In this document: piece by piece, positions 15,100-22,907 of the stretch
Numbering within the stretch: position 1 is the first letter of the stretch
Layout: each line of letters starts with the position of its first letter
DNA from: Pseudomonadota bacterium
GTDB taxonomy: Bacteria > Desulfobacterota > Desulfovibrionia > Desulfovibrionales > Desulfovibrionaceae
DNA length: 31,222 nucleotides
Assembly: GCA_023399375.1 (NCBI GenBank)
Contig: JAEWPX010000085.1
Span: 1 to 31,222, forward strand
Direction: 5' to 3'
Made by a program: the position numbers and the translations under genes
Notes under the pieces: generated by a model
What the model saw: the letters and a program-made list of their open reading frames with translations, nothing else
What the model was told of the DNA's origin: nothing
Database searches by the model: none

Positions 15100-16253
15100 C
15101 GGTCGATCTCCGGGATGACGAGGTCCAGGCTGCCCAGGATGGACACGGCGTCGGCGAGAAGGGTCCCGCGCGCCAAATCGCAAAAAACGCTCAAGTTGGA
15201 GAATCCCGGGGCGCGCAGCTTGACCCGGTAGGGTTTGGGGCCGCCGTCGGAACGCACGTGGATGAGGATCTTGCCGCGCGCGCCTTCCACGGCGTAGCAG
15301 GCCTCGCCCTTGGGCGGCTTGACGGTCTTGCCGACCTTGGCCTGGATCGGACCTTCGGGAAGGCCCTGCACGGCCTGGTCGATGATGTCGCAGCTCGTGG
15401 CGAGCTCGTCCATGCGCACCATGTAGCGGGCCATGGCGTCGCCTTCGTTGTAGGCCGGTATGCGGAAGTCGAAGCGGTTGTAGACGCCGTAGGGCTCGGC
15501 GCGGCGGGTGTCCACGGGCGCGCCCGATCCCCGGATGCACGGCCCGGTCGCGCCGTAACGCCGCGCCAGCTCCACGTCCATCACGCCGATGCCTTCGCAG
15601 CGACCGCGCAGGATCACGTTGTCCGTGACCAGGTCGCGGTACATGGGCAGGCGCGAGCGCAGGTGGCGGGTGAACGCCAGGCAGCGCGAGGCGAAGTCCG
15701 CGGGCACGTCGCCGTAGACGCCGCCGATGGTGAAGTAGGAATAGGTCAGGCGCGAGCCGGTGACGGCCTGGAGGATGTCGAGGATGATCTCGCGGTCGTC
15801 GAAGGCGTACATGATGGGCGTGAACGCGCCGAGGTCGAGCAGGTACGCCCCCCACCAGAGCAGGTGGGAGCTGATGCGGTTGAGCTCGGTGACGGCCACG
15901 CGGACGTACTCGGCCCGCTCGGGGACCTCGACGCCCATGAGCCGCTCCACCGCGCCGGCGTAGGCCCAGTTCCAGGCCATGGCGTGCAGGTAGTCCACGC
16001 GGCCCATGTTGGGCATGAACTGCATGTAGGTCTTCTGCTCCGCCATCCACTCGTGCATGCGGTGGATGTAGCCGAGCACGGGCTCGGCGCGCAGGATGTA
16101 TTCGCCGTCGAGCTCGAGCATGATGCGCAGCACGCCGTGGGTGGACGGGTGCTGGGGCCCCATGCTGAGGATCAGCTTGTCGTCGGTTGGCCCCGGCTCG
16201 AAGCGGGCCGAAGCGAGGTCGCCCCGAAGGGCCGTCGGATCGAAGGCTTGCAT
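15096..16253 (-). CDS. nuoD: Complex I subunit NuoD (49-kDa / hydrogenase-like large subunit)
   Basis: A 385-residue peripheral-arm subunit, separate from NuoC. SMGPQHPSTHGVLRIMLELD contains the quinone-site His region, EPVLGYIHRMHEWMAEQKTY the second one, and the C-terminus SILGSLDLVIPEIDR is the standard ending. The [NiFe]-hydrogenase cysteines are absent, so this is a true complex I/Fpo-type subunit and not an Ech hydrogenase. AGGAGG stands four bases before the ATG. The gene starts 15 bp after nuoC and overlaps nuoH by 4 bp (ATGA). Confidence 0.95.
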   Translation of the reverse strand: MQAFDPTALRGDLASARFEPGPTDDKLILSMGPQHPSTHGVLRIMLELDGEYILRAEPVLGYIHRMHEWMAEQKTYMQFMPNMGRVDYLHAMAWNWAYAGAVERLMGVEVPERAEYVRVAVTELNRISSHLLWWGAYLLDLGAFTPIMYAFDDREIILDILQAVTGSRLTYSYFTIGGVYGDVPADFASRCLAFTRHLRSRLPMYRDLVTDNVILRGRCEGIGVMDVELARRYGATGPCIRGSGAPVDTRRAEPYGVYNRFDFRIPAYNEGDAMARYMVRMDELATSCDIIDQAVQGLPEGPIQAKVGKTVKPPKGEACYAVEGARGKILIHVRSDGGPKPYRVKLRAPGFSNLSVFCDLARGTLLADAVSILGSLDLVIPEIDR

Positions 16254-16268
16254 GATTCCTCCTTGGCC

Positions 16269-16820
16269 CTACGCGTCTTTGGGAGCGGCGGGAGCGGCCT
16301 TGGCCACCGGCTTGGGTTTGGCCTTGGGCTCGGGTTCCGGCTCGGCCAGCCCGCAGTCCACGAGGTAGGTCAGCGGCACGAGGTCGGCTAAGGACTTGCG
16401 CGCCTTGGCGTCCTTTATAAGCGGATGGCCCTCGAAGTCCTCGGGCAACAGCAGGTTGTAGAGGTTCGGGTGGCCGGTAAAGTCGATGCCGTAGAAGTCG
16501 TAGCATTCCCGCTCGTGCCAGTCCGCGCCGGGATAGATGTCGCTTACGGTCGGCACGCGGGGCGCGTCGTGGGGCACGGTCAGGCGCAGGACCACGCGGT
16601 TGGCGCCGTCGAGGAGGCTCAAGTGGTAGGCCACTTCGAAGCCCTCCTCCAGGTCCGAGGCCATGACGTCCTCCAGGAGGTAGCCTTCCTTGTCCATGAC
16701 GGCCACGGCGTCGTGGATGGTCTCGGGCGTGAGCGTCACGGACGCCACGCAGCCCGTGGCGGCATGATCGAGAGGCGCGGAACAGGCCGCGCCGAGTTTG
16801 GCCACGCATTCGGGAATCAT
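16269..16820 (-). CDS. nuoC: Complex I subunit NuoC (30-kDa) with Pro/Lys/Ala-rich tail
   Basis: A 183-residue peripheral-arm subunit. YPGADWHERECYDFYGIDF with GHPNLYNLLLPEDFEGHPL shortly after is the family signature. The last 30 residues (EPEPEPKAKPKPVAKAAPAAPKD) are a low-complexity charged Pro/Ala extension after the core; the quoted tail is flexible by composition. GGGAGG lies six bases before the ATG at 16820, which overlaps the nuoB stop (ATGA). NuoC and NuoD are not fused, unlike in E. coli. Confidence 0.93.
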   Translation of the reverse strand: MIPECVAKLGAACSAPLDHAATGCVASVTLTPETIHDAVAVMDKEGYLLEDVMASDLEEGFEVAYHLSLLDGANRVVLRLTVPHDAPRVPTVSDIYPGADWHERECYDFYGIDFTGHPNLYNLLLPEDFEGHPLIKDAKARKSLADLVPLTYLVDCGLAEPEPEPKAKPKPVAKAAPAAPKDA

Positions 16821-17347
16821 TTCTGGCCTCCCTGGGGTACCTGCCACCAGCGCTTGCCGGTGATTTTCTGCTGCAGCGCGAACAGCCCCTCAAGCAGTCC
16901 CTCGGGCCGCGGCGGGCAGCCGGGCACGTAGACGTCCACCGGGATGAGGGTGTCCACGCCCTGGACCACGCCGTACTGGCCCTCGATGTTGAAGGGGCCG
17001 CCGGAGATGGCGCAGTTGCCGAGCGCCATCACGTAGCGCGGGGCCGGCATCTGCTCGTAGAGCCGCACCACGGCAGGGGCGATCTTCTTGTTCACCGTGC
17101 CGGCCACGATCATGAGGTCGGACTGGCGCGGCGAGGGCCGGAACACTTCCGCGCCGAAGCGGGCGATGTCGAAGCGCGCCATGCCCACGGCCATCATCTC
17201 GATGGCGCAGCAGGCCAGACCGAAGGTCATGGGCCAGATGGACATGGCCCGGCAGACGTCCACGAGCTTCTGGACGGCCGGGGTGGCCACAAGGGCCGGA
17301 TCGACCGTATTTACGGCCGGGGCGCAACCTGGATTCTGCGGGGCCAT
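16817..17347 (-). CDS. nuoB: Complex I subunit NuoB, cluster N2
   Basis: A 176-residue subunit carrying the terminal [4Fe-4S] cluster N2 next to the quinone. All four ligands are visible: Cys46 and Cys47 (FGLACCAIEMM), Cys112 (ALGNCAISGGPF) and Cys144 (YVPGCPPRPE). GGGAG lies seven bases before the ATG at 17347, so the gene begins inside nuoA, overlapping it by 37 bp, and its end overlaps nuoC by 4 bp. The N-terminal 25 residues are not conserved in the family. Confidence 0.95.
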   Translation of the reverse strand: MAPQNPGCAPAVNTVDPALVATPAVQKLVDVCRAMSIWPMTFGLACCAIEMMAVGMARFDIARFGAEVFRPSPRQSDLMIVAGTVNKKIAPAVVRLYEQMPAPRYVMALGNCAISGGPFNIEGQYGVVQGVDTLIPVDVYVPGCPPRPEGLLEGLFALQQKITGKRWWQVPQGGQK

Positions 17348-17703
17348 GTGAACACTCCCTTGCGCATGAAGTAGATGATGGCGGCGGCGAGCACCGCGAT
17401 GAAAACCAACAGCTTGACGGCGGCTTCCAGACCCTGCGGCTTGGCGTAGAGGGCCGCGACCGGGAACAGGTAGAGAATGTCCACCTCGAAGGCCAGGAAT
17501 ATCAGGGCGTAGAAGTAGTAGTTGATGCCGAACTTGACCCAGGTGCGGCCGTGCGTGGGCACGCCGCACTCGTAGGTGGCGCCCATCGCGCCGCCGCGAG
17601 CCTTGGGCGCGAGAAAGAGCGAACCCAGCAGCGGCCCGGCCCCGAAGAGCACCCCGCCCAGGAAAAAGAGCAGTATCGCTGCCTGTAACCAGGTAAAGAC
17701 CAT
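17311..17703 (-). CDS. nuoA: Complex I subunit NuoA
   Basis: A 130-residue membrane subunit with three helices (about 7-30, 62-85, 90-112). ATYECGVPTHGRTWVKFGIN is the conserved quinone-loop segment with the redox-state-reporting Cys, and FLAFEVDILYLFPVA the acidic helix 2. It follows nuoN by 36 bp and overlaps nuoB by 37 bp at its 3' end. GAGG is present ahead of the ATG at 17703. In many operons nuoA is the first gene; here it is in the middle. Confidence 0.93.
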   Translation of the reverse strand: MVFTWLQAAILLFFLGGVLFGAGPLLGSLFLAPKARGGAMGATYECGVPTHGRTWVKFGINYYFYALIFLAFEVDILYLFPVAALYAKPQGLEAAVKLLVFIAVLAAAIIYFMRKGVFTWPRRIQVAPRP

Positions 17704-17739
17704 ATGTCTTTCCCTCCTCCCTTGCGATGACGCGCCCCG

Positions 17740-19140
17740 CTAGGGGTGCAGTTGGGTTCCGGCCATGGCCGCCAAGTCGTAAAGCGGCGCGGGCAGGATG
17801 CCGAGCAGCAGCACCAGCGCCGCGAGCACGCCGCCGAAGACCAGCGAACCGCGCGACACGGCCAGGGCCGGGGCATCGGACTCTCCGGTGTAGGCGTGGC
17901 GCACGAGGCTCAGATAATAGTAGATGGAGATGGCCGTATTGAGCACGGCCACGATGACCAGCCAGTGGTAGCCCTGATCCCAGGCCGCCGAGAGCAGGAA
18001 CAGCTTGCCGGTGAAGCCGGCGGTCGGCGGCAGACCGACCAGGGCGAACGCGGCTACGGCCAGGATCATGGCCAGACCCGGCGCACGCTTATAGAGCCCG
18101 TCGAGGTCGTCGAGGCTCGGATTCTCGCCGCCGACGGACATGGTGCAGACCACGTAGAAGGCGGCGAGGTTCATGAGGATGTAGGCCAGGCTGTAAAAAG
18201 CCGCGGCCGAAAGCCCGGCCGCGGAACCGGCGGCGAGGCCGAGCATCACGTAGCCGGCGTGGGCCACGGACGAGAAGCCGAGCAGGCGCTTGACGTCGCG
18301 CTGCACGAGGGCTGCGAGGTTGCCGGCGGTCATGGACACGGCTCCGAGCACGGCCAGGATGTTGGTCACTTCCATGTGCGGCGCAAAAAGCGCCGCCAGG
18401 CGCACGAGCACCACCACCGCGCCGAGCTTGGGAATGGTGGCCACGTAGGCCGCGGTCTCGTTTTTCGCGCCCTGGTAGACGTCAGGGCACCAGAAGTGGA
18501 ACGGAAACAGCGCCAGCTTGTAGAAGAAGCCGGCCAGGAAGAGCGTCAGGCCAAGGACGGCCAGGGGCGCGTCGGCGAAGCTCCATGAGGAGGCGGCAAG
18601 CGCGGCGATGTAGGTCGTGTGCTTGGCGGCCATGATGTAGGAGAGGCCGAAGAGCGCCAGGGCGGTCACGGCCGCGCCGAAGAGGATGTACTTGATGCCC
18701 GCTTCGGCGGCGCGGCGGTCCTGGCCGCGCAGGGGGATCAGCGCGTAGAGGCTGTACGAGGACAGTTCCAGGGCCAGGTAGAGCGTGACGAGCTCGACGC
18801 AGGAGGCGAGCAGCATCAGGCCCCAGGCGGAGAGCCCCAGGAGCATGTAGTAATCCGGCGTCATGTCGGCGTCGTCTTTTTTGCCTGCGCCGATGCCCGC
18901 GACAATGGCGAAGCCCAGTGCGATGACGAGCTTGAAGAACTGGGACAGGGCGTCGAGCTTGTAGGTGGCGTAGAGCAGCTCGCCGTGGGCCGAAAGCCCG
19001 GTCAGGGCGACGAGCACGCCCATGGCGGCGGCGGCGGGCAGCCAGCCGGCCACGGATTTCACGCCCCGCACGCTCGCCACGAACAGGGCGCACACCAGGG
19101 CAAAGAGCCACAGTTCCGGCAACAGCATGAAGATGGTCAT
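17740..19140 (-). CDS. nuoN: Complex I subunit NuoN (antiporter-like)
   Basis: A 466-residue membrane subunit with about 14 helices. Key charged residues of the proton channel are in place: Glu125 (YLALELSSYSLYAL), Lys208 (FFYKLALFPFHFWCPDVYQG) and Lys238 (ATIPKLGAVVVLV). VQRDVKRLLGFSSVAHAGYV is the conserved internal loop. It begins at 19140, overlapping the nuoM stop (ATGA), with AGGAG five bases before the ATG. The next gene, nuoA, starts 36 bp after it. Confidence 0.94.
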   Translation of the reverse strand: MTIFMLLPELWLFALVCALFVASVRGVKSVAGWLPAAAAMGVLVALTGLSAHGELLYATYKLDALSQFFKLVIALGFAIVAGIGAGKKDDADMTPDYYMLLGLSAWGLMLLASCVELVTLYLALELSSYSLYALIPLRGQDRRAAEAGIKYILFGAAVTALALFGLSYIMAAKHTTYIAALAASSWSFADAPLAVLGLTLFLAGFFYKLALFPFHFWCPDVYQGAKNETAAYVATIPKLGAVVVLVRLAALFAPHMEVTNILAVLGAVSMTAGNLAALVQRDVKRLLGFSSVAHAGYVMLGLAAGSAAGLSAAAFYSLAYILMNLAAFYVVCTMSVGGENPSLDDLDGLYKRAPGLAMILAVAAFALVGLPPTAGFTGKLFLLSAAWDQGYHWLVIVAVLNTAISIYYYLSLVRHAYTGESDAPALAVSRGSLVFGGVLAALVLLLGILPAPLYDLAAMAGTQLHP

Positions 19141-20714
19141 GGGAGCTCCTTGGAGACGGCGTCTTGGGCCTCGGCCACTTTGAGCGGTGCGCCGAGCTCC
19201 ATGCGCGCGGCGAGCGGCATGTCGCTGGTCAGGCCCATGGCCTCGTTTTTCGCCTGCATGGCGGCAAGCACCCGTTCGATGGACGGCTCGATGGTCTTGA
19301 TGGCCAGGGACGGGGCCAAGCCGATGTAAAAGACGAGCAAGGCCAGGGGAACGAGCGTGGCCCATTCCCGCGCGCCCAGGTCGTACCAGCCCTTCTTGAA
19401 GGAGGTAGGCTCGCCCCAGGTCACGCGCTGGAGCAGGCGCAGCATGTAGGCGGCGGCAAGCATGGCCCCGGGCACGGCAGCGAAGCCCACCCAGGGGTTG
19501 CCGGCGAACGCGCCGATCAGGACCAGCACCTCGCCCACGAAGCTGTTGGTGCCGGGGAAGGCCAGGGAGGAGAAGGAGAAGACGCCGAAGAGGAACATGT
19601 AGGCCGGCATGAATTTGCCAAGCCCCTGGTTGTCGGCGATCTCCCGGCTATGGCTGCGCTCGTAGAGCAGGCCGATCATCATGAACAGGCCGCCCGTGGT
19701 GATGCCGTGGTTGAGCATCTGGAGGATGGCCCCGGAAACGCCTTTGACGCTGAAGAGGAAGATGCCGAGCGTCACGAAGCCCATGTGGCCCACGGACGAG
19801 TAGGCGATCAGTTTCTTGATGTCGGTCTGGCCGAGCGCGATGCAGCCGCCGTAGAGGATGGAGGCGATGGAGATCGCGATCATCACCGGCGCGGCCGTGA
19901 CCGACGCGGCCGGGGTCAGCGGCAGGCAAAAGCGCAGGAAGCCGTACGTGCCCATCTTGAGCAGGATGGCGGCCAGGAGCACGCTGCCCGCGGCCGGGGC
20001 CTCGACGTGGGCCGCCGGCAGCCAGGTGTGGAACGGGAACATGGGCACCTTGATGGCGAACGCCAGGGCCATGGCCAGAAACGCCCACATCTGGAAGCGG
20101 AAGGAGTACTGCTGCTGCATCAGCTCCGGGATGGAGAAGGTGCCGCCGACCTGCCTGAAGGCGACGATGGCCGCGAGCAGCAGGGTCGAACCGGCGAGCG
20201 TGTAGAGGAAGAACTTGATGGAGGCGTAGCGCCTTCTCGGGCCGCCCCAGACCGCGATCAGCAGGTACATGGGAACGAGCATCGCTTCCCAGAAGACGTA
20301 GAAGAGCACGAAGTCGAGCGCCGCGAACACGCCGATGCAGGCCGAGGTCATCAGCAGCAGACAGAAGTGGAATTCCGTCACCCGCTTGCTGATGTACGTC
20401 CAGGACCCCAGCACGCAAAGCGGCAGCATGAGCGCCGTCAGGAGGATCATGTAGAGGCTCAGGCCGTCCACGCCCATGTGGTAGGACATGCCCATGGCCG
20501 GCAGCCAGGACGCATGCTCCACGAACTGGAAGGCCGGACCGTTCGGTTGGTAGGCCAGAAGCGGCAGCGCCAGCAGGCACTCGAGAATGCCCACGCCGAG
20601 CGTCACCAACCGTATGGTGCGTTCGTTACGCCGCAGGACCAGCAAGGCCACCGCGGCGAGAAGCGGCAGGACGATCAGGGCCGTCACCACCGGAAATCCG
20701 TTTTGCGTCGTCAT
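19137..20714 (-). CDS. nuoM: Complex I subunit NuoM (antiporter-like)
   Basis: A 525-residue proton-channel subunit with about 14 helices. The functional residues correspond to known ones: Glu143 (VLFYVFWEAMLVPMYLL), Lys222 (AFAIKVPMFPFHTWLPAAHV) and Lys253 (AILLKMGTYGFLR). GVDGLSLYMILLT in helix 3 and SSVGHMGFVTLGIF are family markers. After the last helix there is a soluble tail of roughly 50 residues, somewhat longer than usual. GGGAG lies six bases ahead of the ATG. It follows the NuoL-position gene by 24 bp and overlaps nuoN by 4 bp. Confidence 0.94.
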   Translation of the reverse strand: MTTQNGFPVVTALIVLPLLAAVALLVLRRNERTIRLVTLGVGILECLLALPLLAYQPNGPAFQFVEHASWLPAMGMSYHMGVDGLSLYMILLTALMLPLCVLGSWTYISKRVTEFHFCLLLMTSACIGVFAALDFVLFYVFWEAMLVPMYLLIAVWGGPRRRYASIKFFLYTLAGSTLLLAAIVAFRQVGGTFSIPELMQQQYSFRFQMWAFLAMALAFAIKVPMFPFHTWLPAAHVEAPAAGSVLLAAILLKMGTYGFLRFCLPLTPAASVTAAPVMIAISIASILYGGCIALGQTDIKKLIAYSSVGHMGFVTLGIFLFSVKGVSGAILQMLNHGITTGGLFMMIGLLYERSHSREIADNQGLGKFMPAYMFLFGVFSFSSLAFPGTNSFVGEVLVLIGAFAGNPWVGFAAVPGAMLAAAYMLRLLQRVTWGEPTSFKKGWYDLGAREWATLVPLALLVFYIGLAPSLAIKTIEPSIERVLAAMQAKNEAMGLTSDMPLAARMELGAPLKVAEAQDAVSKELP

Positions 20715-20738
20715 GCAAAGCTCCCTTTCCCTTGGCGG

Positions 20739-22553
20739 TTAGCCCACAAACCAGACAATGGCGAAAATGACCAGGCCGATGGTCACGGCGGCGGCCAGGT
20801 AATCCTGGAGCCGGCCGGTCTGGGTGCGCGCCACGCCGGCGCCGCCGACCTCGCGCACGCTCCTGGCCGATCCGTCGAGCACGCCGTCGATGACCTTGCC
20901 GTCGAAGACGCTCGTGCCGAGCCCCGCCTCGATCAGGGCCTTGAGCCCGATCTTCTCGTAGACATCCGTCCAGACGTTATCGATGGCCGCCGCAGGGAAG
21001 GAGACGAGCTTCACGAAGCCCCGGCCGACAAGCCGGTACAGGAAGTCGAAGTCCAGGTTGCGGCTGGGGTGCGGCGGAATGATCTTGCGCATGAGGTAGA
21101 ACCCGAGGCCGGTGAAGCCGAGGATGCAGCAGGCCTGAATCACGTGCCAGGGCGTATAGGGAACGTAGTCCGTGGGGAACGGCAGCAGCGAATAGAGCGT
21201 CTGCGGAAAGAGGCCGATGCCGAGACACAAAAGCGACGAGATGCCCATGCCGAGGTACATGTTCCAGGGAATGGGCTTCAGTTCGACCTGGCTCTTGGGC
21301 TTGGCCCAGAAGGCGAAGTACGGGAGCTTGATGCCGACGGAAAGGAACGTGCCCACGGCGGCGAGCTCCATGCCGAGCGCCAGCCACGTGCGGTGGGCCT
21401 CGGCCGCGCCGGCGATGGTCATGGTCTTGGTCACGAAGCCGTTGAAAAGCGGCATACCCGAGATGGAGACCGCGCCGACCATGTAGCCGATCATGACCAG
21501 CGGCAGGCGCGAGGCCAGTCCGCCGAGCTCGGTCAGCTTGGCCGTGCCCGCGGCGTAGAGCAGGCAGCCCGCGCCCATGAACAGCAGGCCCTTATACAGG
21601 ATGTGGGCATAGGCGTGGGCGCAGGCCCCGTCGAGGGTCATGGCCGTGCCGATGCCGATGCCGCACACCATGTACCCGACCTGGGAGACGATGTGGTAGG
21701 ACAGGATGCGCCGCGCGTTGTTCTCGATGGTCGCGTAAAAGACGCCATAGAGGCACATGATGCAGCCGCCGACGGCGAGGATCTCGAAGCCGGCGTAGCC
21801 GCGGGCCAGGACGTAGACGGCGGTCTTGGTGGTAAACGCGCTCATAAAGACCGCGCCGGTGACCGTGGCTTCGGGGTAGGCGTCGGGCAGCCAGGCGTGC
21901 AGGGGCACGAAGGCGGCGTTGACCAGGAAGCCTATCAGGATGATGTAGTCGAAGTAGCGGGCGGCGTCCGGGGCCACGGCAGTAAAGTCGAAGGAGCCGA
22001 TGGCGGCGTAGCGCAGGAGCAGGCCGCCGAGCAGGAACAGGCCGCCGAAGATGTGGAACAGGAAGTAGCGGAAGCCCGCGGCCGTGGCCTGCGGCGTGCC
22101 GCGCAGCCAGACCAGGAACACCGAACCGATGCTCATGAGCTCCCAGAAGATAAAGAGTGTCACATAGTCCCCGGCGAAGACGCAGCCGAAGCCGCCGGCC
22201 ACGTACAGACAGGCGGCCATGTGCTGGCCGCGGTCGGGCACGTGCAGGGCGTAGATGAAGCCGATCAGCGCCTGGATGGCGAAGACGTGGGCGAAGACCA
22301 GCGCCAGGGCGTCCACCCGGCCGAGCAGCAGCGTGTGGCCGAGGTAGGGAATGGCGGCGAGCTGGCGCGCGCCGTCGGGGCCGAGCGTCAGGGACACCAC
22401 CGAGGCGATGGCCAGGACCGGCGGGGCGAGCAGCAACCAGCGCCAGGTCTTATAGGTTTCGTTGGAGAGGAAGGCCATGACCAGGGCCAGGGCCAGGAAG
22501 CCGATGGCCGGATGCCAGAAATGGATGCCCGTTATCTGTTCAAGACCGGCCAT
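20739..22553 (-). CDS. NuoL-position antiporter subunit, MrpD-like core with NuoL-type C-terminus
   Basis: A 604-residue membrane protein placed where nuoL normally stands. The core resembles MrpD-type Na+/H+ antiporter subunits, with FVPLHAWLPDAYPEATVTGA then FMSAFTTKTAVYVLARGYAG. Glu138 (FWELMSIGS), Lys243 (TTKTAVY) and Lys321 (HILYKGLLFMGAG) are retained, but the lysine of helix 7 that complex I antiporter subunits carry is Asn212 here. The last 100 residues, with FDGKVIDGVLDGSARSV and ARTQTGRLQDYLAA plus a final helix, match the NuoL C-terminal part (lateral helix and anchor). The ATG at 22553 has GGAGG six bases upstream, whereas the ATG 21 bases earlier has none. The start overlaps the preceding small gene by 14 bp. 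It probably pumps H+ or Na+. Confidence 0.85.
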   Translation of the reverse strand: MAGLEQITGIHFWHPAIGFLALALVMAFLSNETYKTWRWLLLAPPVLAIASVVSLTLGPDGARQLAAIPYLGHTLLLGRVDALALVFAHVFAIQALIGFIYALHVPDRGQHMAACLYVAGGFGCVFAGDYVTLFIFWELMSIGSVFLVWLRGTPQATAAGFRYFLFHIFGGLFLLGGLLLRYAAIGSFDFTAVAPDAARYFDYIILIGFLVNAAFVPLHAWLPDAYPEATVTGAVFMSAFTTKTAVYVLARGYAGFEILAVGGCIMCLYGVFYATIENNARRILSYHIVSQVGYMVCGIGIGTAMTLDGACAHAYAHILYKGLLFMGAGCLLYAAGTAKLTELGGLASRLPLVMIGYMVGAVSISGMPLFNGFVTKTMTIAGAAEAHRTWLALGMELAAVGTFLSVGIKLPYFAFWAKPKSQVELKPIPWNMYLGMGISSLLCLGIGLFPQTLYSLLPFPTDYVPYTPWHVIQACCILGFTGLGFYLMRKIIPPHPSRNLDFDFLYRLVGRGFVKLVSFPAAAIDNVWTDVYEKIGLKALIEAGLGTSVFDGKVIDGVLDGSARSVREVGGAGVARTQTGRLQDYLAAAVTIGLVIFAIVWFVG

Positions 22554-22806
22554 TGTCGTCCTCCGGGCGGGCAAGCATGGGGTAGACGATTCTTTTGAGC
22601 ACCACGACCATCACCACAGTGGCGACCAGGGCGAAGATTTCCCAAAAGCCGGGCAGCCCTTCTCCGGCAAAATGGGGGTGGTGCGGCGTGATAAAGAGGT
22701 TCAAGACCACGCACAGGCCCAGAACGATGAAAAGCGCCTTTTTAAATCCCTGGGCGTGTTCCCTGGCCCAGTCGAGCCAGGCCCCAAGCGATTGCGGTTC
22801 CCGCAT
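22540..22806 (-). CDS. Small two-helix membrane protein in the nuo operon, unknown
   Basis: An 88-residue protein with two predicted membrane helices (about 22-40, KKALFIVLGLCVVLNLF, and 53-71, GFWEIFALVATVVMVVVLK). An extracytoplasmic or cytoplasmic loop contains PHHPHF, and an amphipathic charged N-terminus has LDWAREHAQGFKK. GGAGG stands five bases ahead of the ATG at 22806, which is preferred over an ATG at 22851. It overlaps the next antiporter gene by 14 bp, implying translational coupling. It is not one of the 14 standard complex I subunits. By position and size it may be an accessory subunit tying the two MrpD-like subunits together, but I recognise no family. Confidence 0.8.
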   Translation of the reverse strand: MREPQSLGAWLDWAREHAQGFKKALFIVLGLCVVLNLFITPHHPHFAGEGLPGFWEIFALVATVVMVVVLKRIVYPMLARPEDDNGRS

Positions 22807-22825
22807 GACGTCCTCCTTGCCTCCC

Positions 22826-22849
22826 GTCGGGCCAGCCTGCCTGCCCGAC
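22826..22849 (-). repeat. Hairpin in the only large gap inside the nuo operon
   Basis: GTCGGGC (22826-22832) pairs with GCCCGAC (22843-22849) around a 10-base loop. The 101-bp gap between the MrpD-like gene and the two-helix protein gene is the widest in the operon. No T-tract follows, so mRNA processing or stability is likelier than termination. Confidence 0.45.
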
Positions 22850-22907
22850 AACCGTTACAATCCGTTGCGATCGTTCGCTTCCAAGCGCCCGGCCGGGACC
22901 GGGCAGG

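Noticed and set aside
14110..16893. Apparent 927-codon protein ending in NuoH
   Set aside because: The first two thirds are an out-of-frame reading of nuoC and nuoD; the true nuoH start at 15099 has GGAG and overlaps the nuoD stop.
19164..22598. A plus-strand open frame of more than 1,100 codons opposite nuoM and the NuoL-like gene
   Set aside because: It is the antisense shadow of high-GC coding DNA; its translation is rich in His, Gly, Gln and Arg with no domain pattern, while the minus strand encodes clear complex I subunits.
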